Notes under the pieces: model-generated | What the model was told of the DNA's origin: nothing | Databases searched by the model: none | What the model saw: only the letters and a program-made list of their open reading frames with translations | Made by a program: the position numbers and the translations under genes | NCBI GenBank assembly: GCA_001298545.1 | Contig: LJCX01000031.1 | Coordinates: forward strand, 496,001-560,000 | Direction of reading: 5' to 3' | Length of the DNA: 64,000 nucleotides | DNA from: Actinobacteria bacterium OV320 | Lineage (GTDB): Bacteria; Actinomycetota; Actinomycetes; Streptomycetales; Streptomycetaceae | Part shown: one piece after another, positions 50,870 to 58,223 of the stretch | How positions within the stretch are numbered: position 1 is the stretch's first letter | Layout: every line of letters starts with the position of its first letter

Positions 50870-51304
50870 CGTCCGGGGGGCAGGGGCCGAAATCTCGGGG
50901 AAACCTCCGGTGAACGGCCCTCTCGGGCGCTGAACTTCCGTTTGCCTACCGAAATGGTGGACTTCGCGGAAGTGGTACGAGGGTGTCACGTCCACGCAGC
51001 ACTCGGTTAACACGCGTCCGGCATATTTATGGGTGTCGGAAGGGGCGGGAGCGGCTCCCCGCCCCACCGGCACCAAAACGGCGTCACGGACCTCCGGAGC
51101 GGCTCCCGGACCTCCACCGACGCCACGGACGCGCAAGCCCGGCCTGACCCGGCCCGCGTCCCTCGCGGGGACCGCCGTCGTCCCGCCCCCCGGTAACGGG
51201 GGTGCGGCGGTCCCCGCGCAAGCTTCAGTCACTCAGGGCCTGTCCACCGGACAGGCCCTGAGTCGTGTCCGCCTGAGTCGTGTCCGCCGCGGACCGGGCC
51301 AGGA
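50870..51304. other. 435-bp gap with terminator near right end
   Basis: I see no convincing gene. Near 50938-50975, CTTCCG...CGGAAG type pairing occurs. An ATG at 51030 opens about 60 codons without a ribosome site and is not called. The only firm element is the terminator at 51231-51263. Confidence 0.4.
51231..51263. terminator. hairpin terminator between convergent genes
   Basis: A perfect 15-bp stem, ACTCAGGGCCTGTCC and complement, with a 3-base loop, 42 bases after the regulator's stop. Followed by a repeated GAGTCGTGTCCGC. Confidence 0.8.
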
Positions 51305-52135
51305 CTACGTCTGGACCGGCGTCGCCCGCCAGCTGCCCAGGAGCCGCAGCCGCTCCTCCGTCTCGGAGCCCGCCTCCGGGGTGTAGACCAGCAGGGACTG
51401 GTCCGGATCCGCCGAGACCGCCAGCGTCTCGTACGGGAAGGTCAGCAGGCCCGCGACCGGGTGCTGGATCCGCTTCACCCCGTACGCGCACTCCCGGACC
51501 GGATGATCGGCCCACAGCCGGCGGAAGTCGTCGCTCTTCAGCGAGAGTTCCCCGACGAGCGCGGTCAGCCGGCGGTCGTCCTGGTGGTGGCCGGCCAGCA
51601 TCCGCAGATGCGCGACGCACTGGACGGCCACAGCGGACCACTCCGGGTAGAAGTCGTGGGAACCGGGGTCGAGGAAGACGTGCCGCGGGATGCTGCGGCC
51701 CTCCGGCCCGGTGCGGCTGTAGCCGAAGACCGCGTCGGCGAGCGTGTTCCACGCCAGCACGTCCATCCGCTGGTCCAGCACGAAGGCCGGGGTGCGCTCC
51801 ATGCTGTCGAGCAGCAACCGGACGCCCGCGCGGACCCGGGGCGCGGCCGGTCGCCCGGCCGGCTTGCGGGGGCGGGCGACGGCGTGCAGATAGGCGTGCT
51901 CCGTGTCGTCCAGGCGCAGCACGCGCCCCACGGCGTCCAGGACCGCGTCGCTGACGCTCGGGCCCCTGCCCTGTTCCAGGCGGATGTAGTAGTCGACGCT
52001 CACTCCGGCCAGCTGCGCCACCTCCTCGCGTCGCAGCCCGGGTACCCGTCGGCGCCCGTGCGAGGGCAGTCCGACCTCCTCCGGCTGGATGCGGGCGCGG
52101 CGCGAGCGCAGAAAGTCCCCAAGATCCCCGTCCAT
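51305..52135 (-). CDS. XRE family regulator with MmyB-like ligand domain
   Basis: A 276-residue regulator. The helix-turn-helix is at about residues 5-70 (LGDFLRSRRARIQPEEVGLP, VPGLRREEVAQLAGVSVDYY, IRLEQGRGPSVSDAVLDAVG). The rest is the MmyB-like PAS-type domain (PAFVLDQRMDVLAWNTLADA, then LVGELSLKSDDFRRLWADHP, and FPYETLAVSADPDQSLLVYT), which binds a fatty acid or similar ligand in characterised members. It is divergent from an SDR gene, which such regulators usually control. The intergenic dyad at 52183 is the likely site. Confidence 0.9.
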   Translation of the reverse strand: MDGDLGDFLRSRRARIQPEEVGLPSHGRRRVPGLRREEVAQLAGVSVDYYIRLEQGRGPSVSDAVLDAVGRVLRLDDTEHAYLHAVARPRKPAGRPAAPRVRAGVRLLLDSMERTPAFVLDQRMDVLAWNTLADAVFGYSRTGPEGRSIPRHVFLDPGSHDFYPEWSAVAVQCVAHLRMLAGHHQDDRRLTALVGELSLKSDDFRRLWADHPVRECAYGVKRIQHPVAGLLTFPYETLAVSADPDQSLLVYTPEAGSETEERLRLLGSWRATPVQT

Positions 52136-52182
52136 GCGTTCGATGGTAGGGGAGCGGCGGGCCGCGAACCTGGTACTGGCAG

Positions 52183-52207
52183 ACCCAGGAAAAGCGCATC
52201 CCTGGGT
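52183..52207. promoter_or_regulatory. operator-like dyad between XRE and SDR genes
   Basis: ACCCAGG and CCTGGGT, perfect arms with an 11-base spacer, next to ACCTGGTACTGG. The region serves both divergent promoters. Confidence 0.55.
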
Positions 52208-52283
52208 AGCGCGGACGCGGACGGCGAGGGTGGTGCGTGCCGCCGGGGAACCACCCCGGCCCGCCTCTTCCCAGGAGCAACAG

Positions 52284-53117
52284 ATGTCGCACGAGAACCA
52301 GAACCAGAACCAGTACGGGAACCAGAACCAGAACCAGAACCACGACCTGTACGGGAACCCGTACGCGAGCCTGGCCGGTCGTACCGCCGTCGTCACCGGC
52401 GCCGCCAGCGGTATCGGTGAGGCCGTCGCCGTGCTGCTCGCCGCCTCGGGTGCCCGGGTCGCCCTGCTGGCCCGGCGCGGCGACCGGCTGGAGTCGGTCG
52501 TCGAGAAGATCCGCGCCGACGGGGGCGAGGCCCTGGCCGTCGTCGCCGACGTCACCGACGACGCGTCGGTGGACGCGGCGGCCGCCAGGATCCGCGACGC
52601 CTACGGGAACGTCGACCTGGTCGTCAACAACGCCGGCGTCATGCTGCCGAACCCCGTCGACGACGGCCGGATCGACGAGTGGCGGCGGATGCTCGACACC
52701 AACGTCACCGGAGTGCTCCGGGTGATCCGCGCCTTCACCGGGGACCTGGTGGGCGCCGCCGCCGAGGGGCGGCCCGCGGACCTGGTGAACATCTCGTCCA
52801 TCGCCGCGCACATCGCGTTCCCGAACTACGGGGTGTACGGCGCCACCAAGGCGGCCGTCACCTATCTCTCCCAGGCCCTGCGCGTCGAACTCGGGCCGCG
52901 GGACGTGCGGGTCACCAACGTGGAGCCGGGGCTGACGGAGACCGAGCTGGCGACGCACCTCGACAACGACGAGCTGGCCGGGCAGCTGGACGGCATGTTC
53001 GACGCCATCGGCGGGCTGTCCGCGGCCGAGCTCGCCGACGTCGTCGCCTACGCCACCAGCCGCCCCCGGCACGTCAACCTGCGGCAGATCATGGTGCTGC
53101 CGACCCGCCAGGCGTGA
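52284..53117 (+). CDS. SDR family oxidoreductase with Asn/Gln-rich N-terminus
   Basis: A 277-residue short-chain dehydrogenase. The first 27 residues are an unusual Asn/Gln/Tyr-rich tail (NQNQNQYGNQNQNQNHDLYG) encoded by AACCAG hexamer repeats. Then TAVVTGAASGIGEAVAVLLA (cofactor), VVADVTDD, VVNNAGVM, the catalytic Ser in NISSIAAHI, and YGVYGATKAAVTYLSQALR with YxxxK. The ATG at 52284 has AGGAG 7 bases upstream, so the tail is translated. The tail may be a recent repeat expansion. It is probably controlled by the divergent XRE/MmyB regulator. Confidence 0.88.
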   Translation: MSHENQNQNQYGNQNQNQNHDLYGNPYASLAGRTAVVTGAASGIGEAVAVLLAASGARVALLARRGDRLESVVEKIRADGGEALAVVADVTDDASVDAAAARIRDAYGNVDLVVNNAGVMLPNPVDDGRIDEWRRMLDTNVTGVLRVIRAFTGDLVGAAAEGRPADLVNISSIAAHIAFPNYGVYGATKAAVTYLSQALRVELGPRDVRVTNVEPGLTETELATHLDNDELAGQLDGMFDAIGGLSAAELADVVAYATSRPRHVNLRQIMVLPTRQA

Positions 53118-53125
53118 ACCCCGTT

Positions 53126-53150
53126 CCCGGGCCCCCGGCGCCGGCCCGGG
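53126..53150. terminator. bidirectional hairpin between convergent genes
   Basis: CCCGGGCC and its complement with a 9-base loop, filling the gap between the SDR and the 2TM gene. Confidence 0.65.
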
Positions 53151-53579
53151 TCACTCCTCCCAGTCGCCGTCCTTCTTCGAGGAGCGGCGGTGGCTGCCGA
53201 AGAGGCCGGGGTGGGAGCGGGCGGCCTGGACCGCGTTGACGCCGACGATGCCCACCCAGGAGACGATCAGGCCGGGCAGGTGCGCGGTGCCCGCGCCGAT
53301 CGCGGACAGCGGGATCGCCAGCACCAGCGAGACGATGCCGAAGCCGAAGCGCTCGCCCCACGAGTCCGTCGCCCTGGGCGAGCGGGCGTCCCGGGCCGCC
53401 ACCATCTGCTGCTCCGCGAACTGCCGCCGCACCCGGCGCTCCACCGCGCCGTCGATGCGCTGGTCGACCTTCTCCAGGAACGAGTCCACCAGCGCGGACT
53501 CGTACTCCTCGCCCAGCTCCCTGCGGGTCGCGAGGGTGGCGTCGAGTTCCTTTTTCAGGTCCGTGTCGCGCGCTTCCAT
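53151..53579 (-). CDS. small 2TM membrane protein with coiled-coil N-terminus
   Basis: A 142-residue protein. A charged helical N-terminal half (MEARDTDLKKELDATLATRR, then EEYESALVDSFLEKVDQRID) is followed by a pair of hydrophobic helices (FGFGIVSLVLAIPLSAIGAG and GLIVSWVGIVGVNAVQAA) and a basic tail. It resembles the integral-membrane proteins often annotated with sporulation or envelope stress genes, but I cannot name a function. The start at 53579 has GGGAG 6 bases upstream; 53600 is an alternative. Confidence 0.72.
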   Translation of the reverse strand: MEARDTDLKKELDATLATRRELGEEYESALVDSFLEKVDQRIDGAVERRVRRQFAEQQMVAARDARSPRATDSWGERFGFGIVSLVLAIPLSAIGAGTAHLPGLIVSWVGIVGVNAVQAARSHPGLFGSHRRSSKKDGDWEE

Positions 53580-53750
53580 GGTGGTCTCCCATCCCGTCAT
53601 GGTGACCAGGCTAGGCAGCGGGAACGCCCGCCGCACTGGGGATAGCCCCCCTGTCCGGAGTCGGGTTCGCGGGAGGGCGGCGGAGCGCCTGCGGAGCGCC
53701 TGCGCAGTGCGGGCGGAGCGCAGGCCGAGTGCCGGCGAAGAGCGCGGGGC
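53580..53750. other. gap without gene
   Basis: 171 bp with CGGAGCGCCTG/GCGGAGCGC-type direct repeats near 53680-53725 and no supported gene. Confidence 0.5.
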
Positions 53751-54005
53751 CTACTTCTTCGTGAGCCCGTGCTGCTTCGCGTACGCGTTCGCCACGTCCT
53801 CGGGGGTCCTTCTTGTCCTTGTCCACCTGGCGGTTGAGCTCGGTGAGCTGGGCGGTGGTCAGGACGTTGCCGAGCTTCGCGAGGGCCTTGCGGACGGTGG
53901 AGTCGGCCTTGCGGTCGGCGATCAGCGGGACGATGTGCCGGCCCGGGATCAGGTTCTCGGGGTCGGTCAGCACCACCCAGTCGTTGGCCTGGATGTCGGT
54001 GTCGG
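53751..54005 (-). pseudogene. ProX/OpuAC-type betaine-binding protein, C-terminal relic
   Basis: Read leftwards, DIQANDWVVLTDPENLIPGR, then HIVPLIADRKADSTVRKALA, KLGNVLTTAQLTELNRQVDK and DKKDP are the last part of a glycine-betaine ABC substrate-binding protein. An extra base in a run of five G/C at about 53810 shifts the frame; the expected ending EDVANAYAKQHGLTKK with stop at 53751 continues in the next frame. There is no start, signal peptide or N-terminal lobe. It is directly fused to the ATPase relic by a deletion that removed the permease genes. Confidence 0.82.
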
Positions 54006-54430
54006 TTGGGTGCGGACCACCGGGTCGACCGCGCCGAAGGGCTCGTCCATGAGGAGCACCGGCGGGTCGGCGGCGAGCGCGCGGGCGACCCCGACGCTCC
54101 CCCAGTGCCTCAACGGCCTGGGGGGACCCCCAGCTGCTGGCCGCCGGACAGCTGGTGCGGGTAGTGCTTCCCGGCGTCGGCGGACAGGCCGACGGTCTCC
54201 AGCAGTTCGGCCGCGCGGGCGCGGGCCCTGCGGCGGCCGTGGCCCAGCAGCAGCGGCACGGTGGCGATGTTGTCGAGCACCGTGCGGTGCGGGAAGAGTC
54301 CCGACTGCTGGATGACGTATCCGATGGAACGGCGCAGCTCGGCCGCGTCCTGGCGGGTGACGTCCTTGCCGCCCACCTCGATGGTTCCGGAGGTCGGGTC
54401 GACCATGCGGACCGGGTCGAACTGGATCAT
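54006..54430 (-). pseudogene. ProV/OpuAA-type ATPase relic without Walker A
   Basis: It begins MIQFDPVRMVDPTSGTIEVG: the roughly 37 residues that carry Walker A in ProV proteins are missing between MIQFD and RMVDPTSG. The next part is good (DAAELRRSIGYVIQQSGLFP, then LSGGQQ). A 38-bp hairpin insertion then breaks the signature motif, after which VARALAADPPVLLMDEPFGA-type sequence (Walker B) resumes in another frame and runs to DPVVRTQ, where it joins the ProX relic. ATP binding is impossible. This is a decayed osmoprotectant importer. Confidence 0.85.
54096..54133. mobile_element. 38-bp hairpin insertion inside ATPase relic
   Basis: In place of the six bases expected in the LSGGQQQRVGV codons there are 38 bases that form a hairpin: CCCCCAG-T-GCC, loop TCAAC, GGC-CTGGGGG. 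The ends carry GGGGGA/TCCCCC. I recall similar GGGGGACCCCCAG hairpins as scattered small repeats in Streptomyces; copy number in this genome is unknown. It is too small to move itself. Confidence 0.65.
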
Positions 54431-54521
54431 GAGTTGTCCCTTGCCCGGCTGTATAACGTCATGCAGAGTTCTCGGTAGGTGAATAGCTTGTCAACGGTTC
54501 GGTGTTAATCCGAGGGAGCGG

Positions 54522-56081
54522 ATGACCGGCAGGCAAGATCGAGTGTCCGGATTGATGGGAGTTCGTGGCCTTATGTCGTCTCGGATGATGGACGCCCCTT
54601 CTGGGGTGGGCTCCGGTCTCGTCGTCCTCGACGGGATCGCCCTCGGTGTCGCGGACGTCGCCCGCCTCGCCGACCGGGCCGCCCGCCCGGTCCCCGGGAC
54701 CGACGCGACGAAGCGGATGGCCGAGTCCTGGGACGCCGCCCGTCGGATCGCCGCCACCGGTCGCGTCTACGGCCGCTCCACCGGAGTCGGCGCCAACCGG
54801 AACGAGGACGTGCCCACCGAAGCGGCCGCCGAGCACGGCCTGCGCCTGCTGCGCAGCCACGCCGGCGCCATCGGCGAGGAACTGCCCGCCCGGCAGGTCC
54901 GGGCCATGCTCGCCGTCCGCGCCAACCAACTCCTCGCCGGCGGCGCCGGACTCAGGCCCGGCGTCGTCACGGCGCTGTGCGAAGCACTGGAGAGCGGGGC
55001 GTATCCGGTCGTCAACGAGTTCGGCTCGGTGGGGACCGGCGACCTGGCGGCGCTGGCACAGGTCGGGCTCGCGCTGGTGGGGGAGCACCCGTGGCGCGGC
55101 ACCGGGATCCCCGAACCGCAGCAGCTCGACAACAACGACGCGCTCGCGCTCATCAGCAGCAACGCCCTCACCCTCGGCCAGTCCGCCCTCGCCCTGCACG
55201 AACTGCGCGGACTCCTGGAGGCCACCCAGGTCGTCGCCGCGCTCTCGCTGCTCGCCGTGGACGGCTCGCACGAGGCGTACGCCGCCCCCGTGCACGCCGC
55301 CCGCCCGCACCGCGGGTCCACCGAGGTCGCCCGCCGGATGCGGGAGTTGATCGGCGCGCAGGACCGGCCCACGCCACCCCTCGGCAGGATCCAGGACCCC
55401 TACGGCTTCCGCTGCCTGCCCCAGATCCACGGCCCCGCGCACGACGCCGCCGACGCCCTGGAGGACGTGGTCGGCATCGAGATCAACGCGGCCGCCGAGA
55501 ACCCGCTCATCTCCCCCGAGGACATGACCGCCTACCACCACGGCGGCTTCTACCAGGCCCAGCTCGCCCTCGCCCTGGACCACTTCAGGCTGGCGCTGAC
55601 CCAGGTGGCCCGGCTGTCCACCTCCCGCCTGTCGACCCTGAACGAACCCGCCTACACCCGGCTGCGCCCGTTCCTCGCCGACCCCGAGCCCGCCTCCTCC
55701 GGCGTGATGATCCTCGAGTACGCCGCCGCGGCCGCCCTGGGTGACCTGCGGGCCTTCTCGGCGCCCGCCTCGCTCGGCCACGCTGTACTCTCCCGGGGCG
55801 TCGAGGAACAGGCCAGCTTCGCCTCGCTCGCCGCCCGGCAGACACTGCGCGCCTGTGCCGCGTACCGTCTCGTCGTCGGCTGCGAACTCGTCGCCGCCGT
55901 ACGGGCGCTGCGCCAGCGCGAGCTGCGGCCCGAACCGGGACTTCCGGCGGGCCGGGCGCTGGAGCTGGCCGAGGCGGTGCTCGACGCGGAACAGGCCGAC
56001 CGGCCGCTCACGGACGACGTGCGGGCGGCGGCCGGACTGCTGGACCGGTTCACGGACATCTGGAGGGGGAGCGGGGCATGA
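54522..56081 (+). CDS. aromatic amino acid lyase (HAL/PAL family) with altered MIO triad
   Basis: A 519-residue member of the histidine/phenylalanine ammonia-lyase superfamily. Conserved parts: YGRSTGVGANRNE (Tyr83), RANQLLAGGAGLRPGVV, ISSNALTLGQSALALHELRG, DPYGFRCLPQIHGPAHDAAD, NAAAENPLIS and YHHGGFYQAQLALALDH. Where normal enzymes have G-S-V-G-A-S-G-D, this one has GSVGTGDLAAL: one residue is missing and Thr172 stands in for the serine that builds the MIO cofactor. Activity is therefore uncertain; it may be a non-canonical lyase, an aminomutase or inactive. The ATG at 54522 has GGGAG 4 bases upstream. It is coupled by ATGA to the RpiR gene. Confidence 0.8.
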   Translation: MTGRQDRVSGLMGVRGLMSSRMMDAPSGVGSGLVVLDGIALGVADVARLADRAARPVPGTDATKRMAESWDAARRIAATGRVYGRSTGVGANRNEDVPTEAAAEHGLRLLRSHAGAIGEELPARQVRAMLAVRANQLLAGGAGLRPGVVTALCEALESGAYPVVNEFGSVGTGDLAALAQVGLALVGEHPWRGTGIPEPQQLDNNDALALISSNALTLGQSALALHELRGLLEATQVVAALSLLAVDGSHEAYAAPVHAARPHRGSTEVARRMRELIGAQDRPTPPLGRIQDPYGFRCLPQIHGPAHDAADALEDVVGIEINAAAENPLISPEDMTAYHHGGFYQAQLALALDHFRLALTQVARLSTSRLSTLNEPAYTRLRPFLADPEPASSGVMILEYAAAAALGDLRAFSAPASLGHAVLSRGVEEQASFASLAARQTLRACAAYRLVVGCELVAAVRALRQRELRPEPGLPAGRALELAEAVLDAEQADRPLTDDVRAAAGLLDRFTDIWRGSGA

Positions 56082-57049
56082 GCGCGGAGACGGGGATCGG
56101 TGAGGGAGTGCCGGGTCCAGGGGCGCCGGGTCCGGATGCGCCGGGTTCAGGGGTGTCGGGTCCGGGGGTGCCGGGTCCGGCGGCATCGGATCCGGGGGGG
56201 ACGGGCGCCGGTCTGCCGGACAGTCCCGCCGCCCGGCTGCAGGCGCTCTTCGAGGGGCACCGGCTGACACCGACCCAGCGGCGCATCGCGCACAGCATGG
56301 TGCGGCGCGCCGCCGACGTGCCGTTCCTGTCCAGCGTGGAGCTGGCCGAACTCGCGGGCGTCAGCCAGCCGTCGGTGACCCGCTTCGCGGTCGCCCTCGG
56401 CTTCGACGGCTACCCCGCCCTGCGCAAGCACCTGCGCGAGGTCGCCCCCGCCGAACAGGCGGCAGGACCGGCCTCGTACAACGAGTACCAGCAGGCCGTC
56501 GAGGCCGAGATCGAGAACCTGAAGCACCTCGCCGAACTGCTCGCCGATCCCCGGCCGGTGCAGCGGGCGGGCCGGCTGCTGGCGGCCTCCCGTCCGCTTC
56601 CCGTGCTCGGACTGCGGGCCGCCGCCTCCCAGGCGTACGGGTTCGCCTACTTCGCCGCCAAGGTCCATCCCGACGTACGGCTGCTGAACGAGGGCGGCAC
56701 GATGATCCACGACCGGATCGACGCCGCCGTCCGGGCGGGCGCCTCGGCCCTGCTCTGCTTCGCGCTGCCCCGGCATCCGCGCGAGGTCGTCGACACCCTC
56801 GGCTATGCCCGGGAGGCGGGGCTGAGCGTGGTGACGGTCGCCGACTCCGCGTTCGCGCCGGTCGCCAAGGTCTCCGACCTGCTGCTGCCGGCCGCCGTCG
56901 GCACCGGCCTCGCCTTCGACACGGCGTGCGCGCCGATGCTGCTCGGGCGGGTGCTGCTGGAGGCGATGTGCGACGACCTGCCCGACGCACAGGCCCGGCT
57001 GGAGCAGTTCGACGCGCGGGCGGCGGCGCGGGGGCTCTTCGTCGAGTAG
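56078..57049 (+). CDS. MurR/RpiR family transcriptional regulator
   Basis: A 323-residue regulator. Residues 1-45 are a Gly/Pro/Ala-rich tail made of PGxGxPGP-like units. The RpiR helix-turn-helix follows (LTPTQRRIAHSMVRRAADVP, SSVELAELAGVSQPSVTRFA, LGFDGYPALRKHLRE), then the SIS sugar-isomerase-like domain (LGLRAAASQAYGFAYFAAKV, LNEGGTMIHDRIDAAVRAGA, VTVADSAFAPVAKVSDLLLP). RpiR proteins sense sugar phosphates or other metabolites. The start overlaps the lyase stop, so the lyase is the likely target or partner. The tail is repeat-built and probably dispensable. Confidence 0.9.
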   Translation: MSAETGIGEGVPGPGAPGPDAPGSGVSGPGVPGPAASDPGGTGAGLPDSPAARLQALFEGHRLTPTQRRIAHSMVRRAADVPFLSSVELAELAGVSQPSVTRFAVALGFDGYPALRKHLREVAPAEQAAGPASYNEYQQAVEAEIENLKHLAELLADPRPVQRAGRLLAASRPLPVLGLRAAASQAYGFAYFAAKVHPDVRLLNEGGTMIHDRIDAAVRAGASALLCFALPRHPREVVDTLGYAREAGLSVVTVADSAFAPVAKVSDLLLPAAVGTGLAFDTACAPMLLGRVLLEAMCDDLPDAQARLEQFDARAAARGLFVE

Positions 57050-57161
57050 GCCGCCGCTCGCGGAGGGCGCGATTTTTCGGGGCGTTCTCTCAGACTCGTC
57101 TCACGTTCGCTCACTAGTCTGAACGGTCACGAGACTGTGCCGGAGAGACCAGGAGGCGGAC

Positions 57162-57746
57162 GTGGCGCGCGGAGGGCAGGGGCTGGCTCGGGTGGCCGTC
57201 GTCGTACGGGCCGGAGCCGCGCCGTTGTGGTGGTGCGGGGTGTTCGCGGCGGGGGTCGGGGTCCTGGTGCCCGGCCTCACCGGACGGCGGATCGGGGTGC
57301 TGGCCGGGGCCGCCCTGTTCATCGTCGCCGTCGCCGTGGTGGCGTGGCGCGGCCGCAGGCGGATCACCGGACTCGGACAGGGCGCCGCCCGGGCCGGCAA
57401 GCACGACGTGCTGCAGGACCGGGCGGTGACCGTGCGCACCTGGCGGCGCGGGCACCGCTGGTGGCTGCTGCTCGCCTTCGTGGCGGCGCTCGGCAGCTCC
57501 TTCGCGGTCCCCGCGGCCGCCGGACTGCTGCTCGCCGGCTGGGGGACGGGACTGCGGCTGAAGGCCGCCTGGCTGGGGCGGCGCGAGCGGGCCGAGGACG
57601 CACTGCTGTGGGTGCGCGTCGACTGGCTGGACCGGCGCGGCGGACGCCCGGCGGGCAAGGCCGTCAAGGCGTACCGCAGCACCGGCATCGCGGCCGGCGA
57701 CGCGGCCCCGGGCGGGTCCCGCCGCCGCACCGCGGCGCTGGTCTAG
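57162..57746 (+). CDS. membrane protein of unknown function
   Basis: A 194-residue protein with probably four helices in two pairs (GAAPLWWCGVFAAGVGVLVP, IGVLAGAALFIVAVAVVAW, then WWLLLAFVAALGSSFAV and AAAGLLLAGWGTGLRL). An arginine-rich loop and a basic C-terminus follow (LLWVRVDWLDRRGGRPAGKA). No named family is recognised. The GTG at 57162 has AGGAGGCGG upstream. It is convergent with the roadblock operon, with 9-bp repeats between. Confidence 0.68.
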   Translation: MARGGQGLARVAVVVRAGAAPLWWCGVFAAGVGVLVPGLTGRRIGVLAGAALFIVAVAVVAWRGRRRITGLGQGAARAGKHDVLQDRAVTVRTWRRGHRWWLLLAFVAALGSSFAVPAAAGLLLAGWGTGLRLKAAWLGRRERAEDALLWVRVDWLDRRGGRPAGKAVKAYRSTGIAAGDAAPGGSRRRTAALV

Positions 57747-57771
57747 GCACGGACCGGTCCGGCCGGCCTGT

Positions 57772-57825
57772 CACGTCCGGCACGTCCGGTCAGCCCGGCA
57801 CGTCCGGTCGGACCGGACCGGTCGG
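57772..57825. repeat. six 9-bp tandem repeats between convergent genes
   Basis: Units CACGTCCGG (three copies), TCAGCCCGG, TCGGACCGG and ACCGGTCGG fill exactly 54 bases between the membrane protein and roadblock stops. Short dyads ACCGGTCC/GGACCGGT add pairing potential. Confidence 0.75.
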
Positions 57826-57826
57826 G

Positions 57827-58201
57827 CTATACCTCGAGGTCCTCCTCGATCTTCTTCAACTGGTGGCGGGCCATCGCCAGGTTGGCCCGCTTGGCGTCCA
57901 GGACCAGGTACATGAAGAGTCCGTTGCCGCCGCGGCCGCTGATCAGCCGGATCAGGTGGTACTGGTCGGCCAGGGTGATCAGGATGTCCTCGATCTGGCC
58001 CTTGAGCCCGAGGTGCTCCATGGTGCGCATCTTGGCGCGCACGACGTCGGTGTTGCCGGCGGCGGCGACGTTCAGGTCGAAGGTCTTGCTGCCGCCCAAC
58101 GTGCCCAGCGCCATGCCGCTGGTGTAGTCGACGAGCGCCACTCCGGTCGCGCCCTCGATCGAGGCGAGACATTCCTTCAGGGTGGTTTCGGTGTTGGCCA
58201 T
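57827..58201 (-). CDS. roadblock/LC7 domain protein
   Basis: A 124-residue roadblock protein: TLKECLASIEGATGVALVDY, SGMALGTLGGSKTFDLNVAA, then MEHLGLKGQIEDILITLADQ and YHLIRLISGRGGNGLFMYLV. Roadblock domains dimerise and act on small Ras-like GTPases. It is the last gene of a four-gene minus-strand operon, 22 bp after the preceding roadblock gene. Unlike Streptomyces conservons there is no sensor kinase, DUF742 or GTPase nearby. Its length and fold look complete. Confidence 0.9.
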   Translation of the reverse strand: MANTETTLKECLASIEGATGVALVDYTSGMALGTLGGSKTFDLNVAAAGNTDVVRAKMRTMEHLGLKGQIEDILITLADQYHLIRLISGRGGNGLFMYLVLDAKRANLAMARHQLKKIEEDLEV

Positions 58202-58223
58202 GACTGTGCTCCTCGGTTCCTTC

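Noticed and set aside
51030..51200. Short open frame of about 60 codons after cbs
   Set aside because: No ribosome site and low-complexity Arg/Pro/Gly content; not supported as a gene.
57162..57746. Linking this membrane protein to the roadblock operon as its anchor
   Set aside because: It is convergent, not co-directional, and separated by repeats; no evidence of shared expression.
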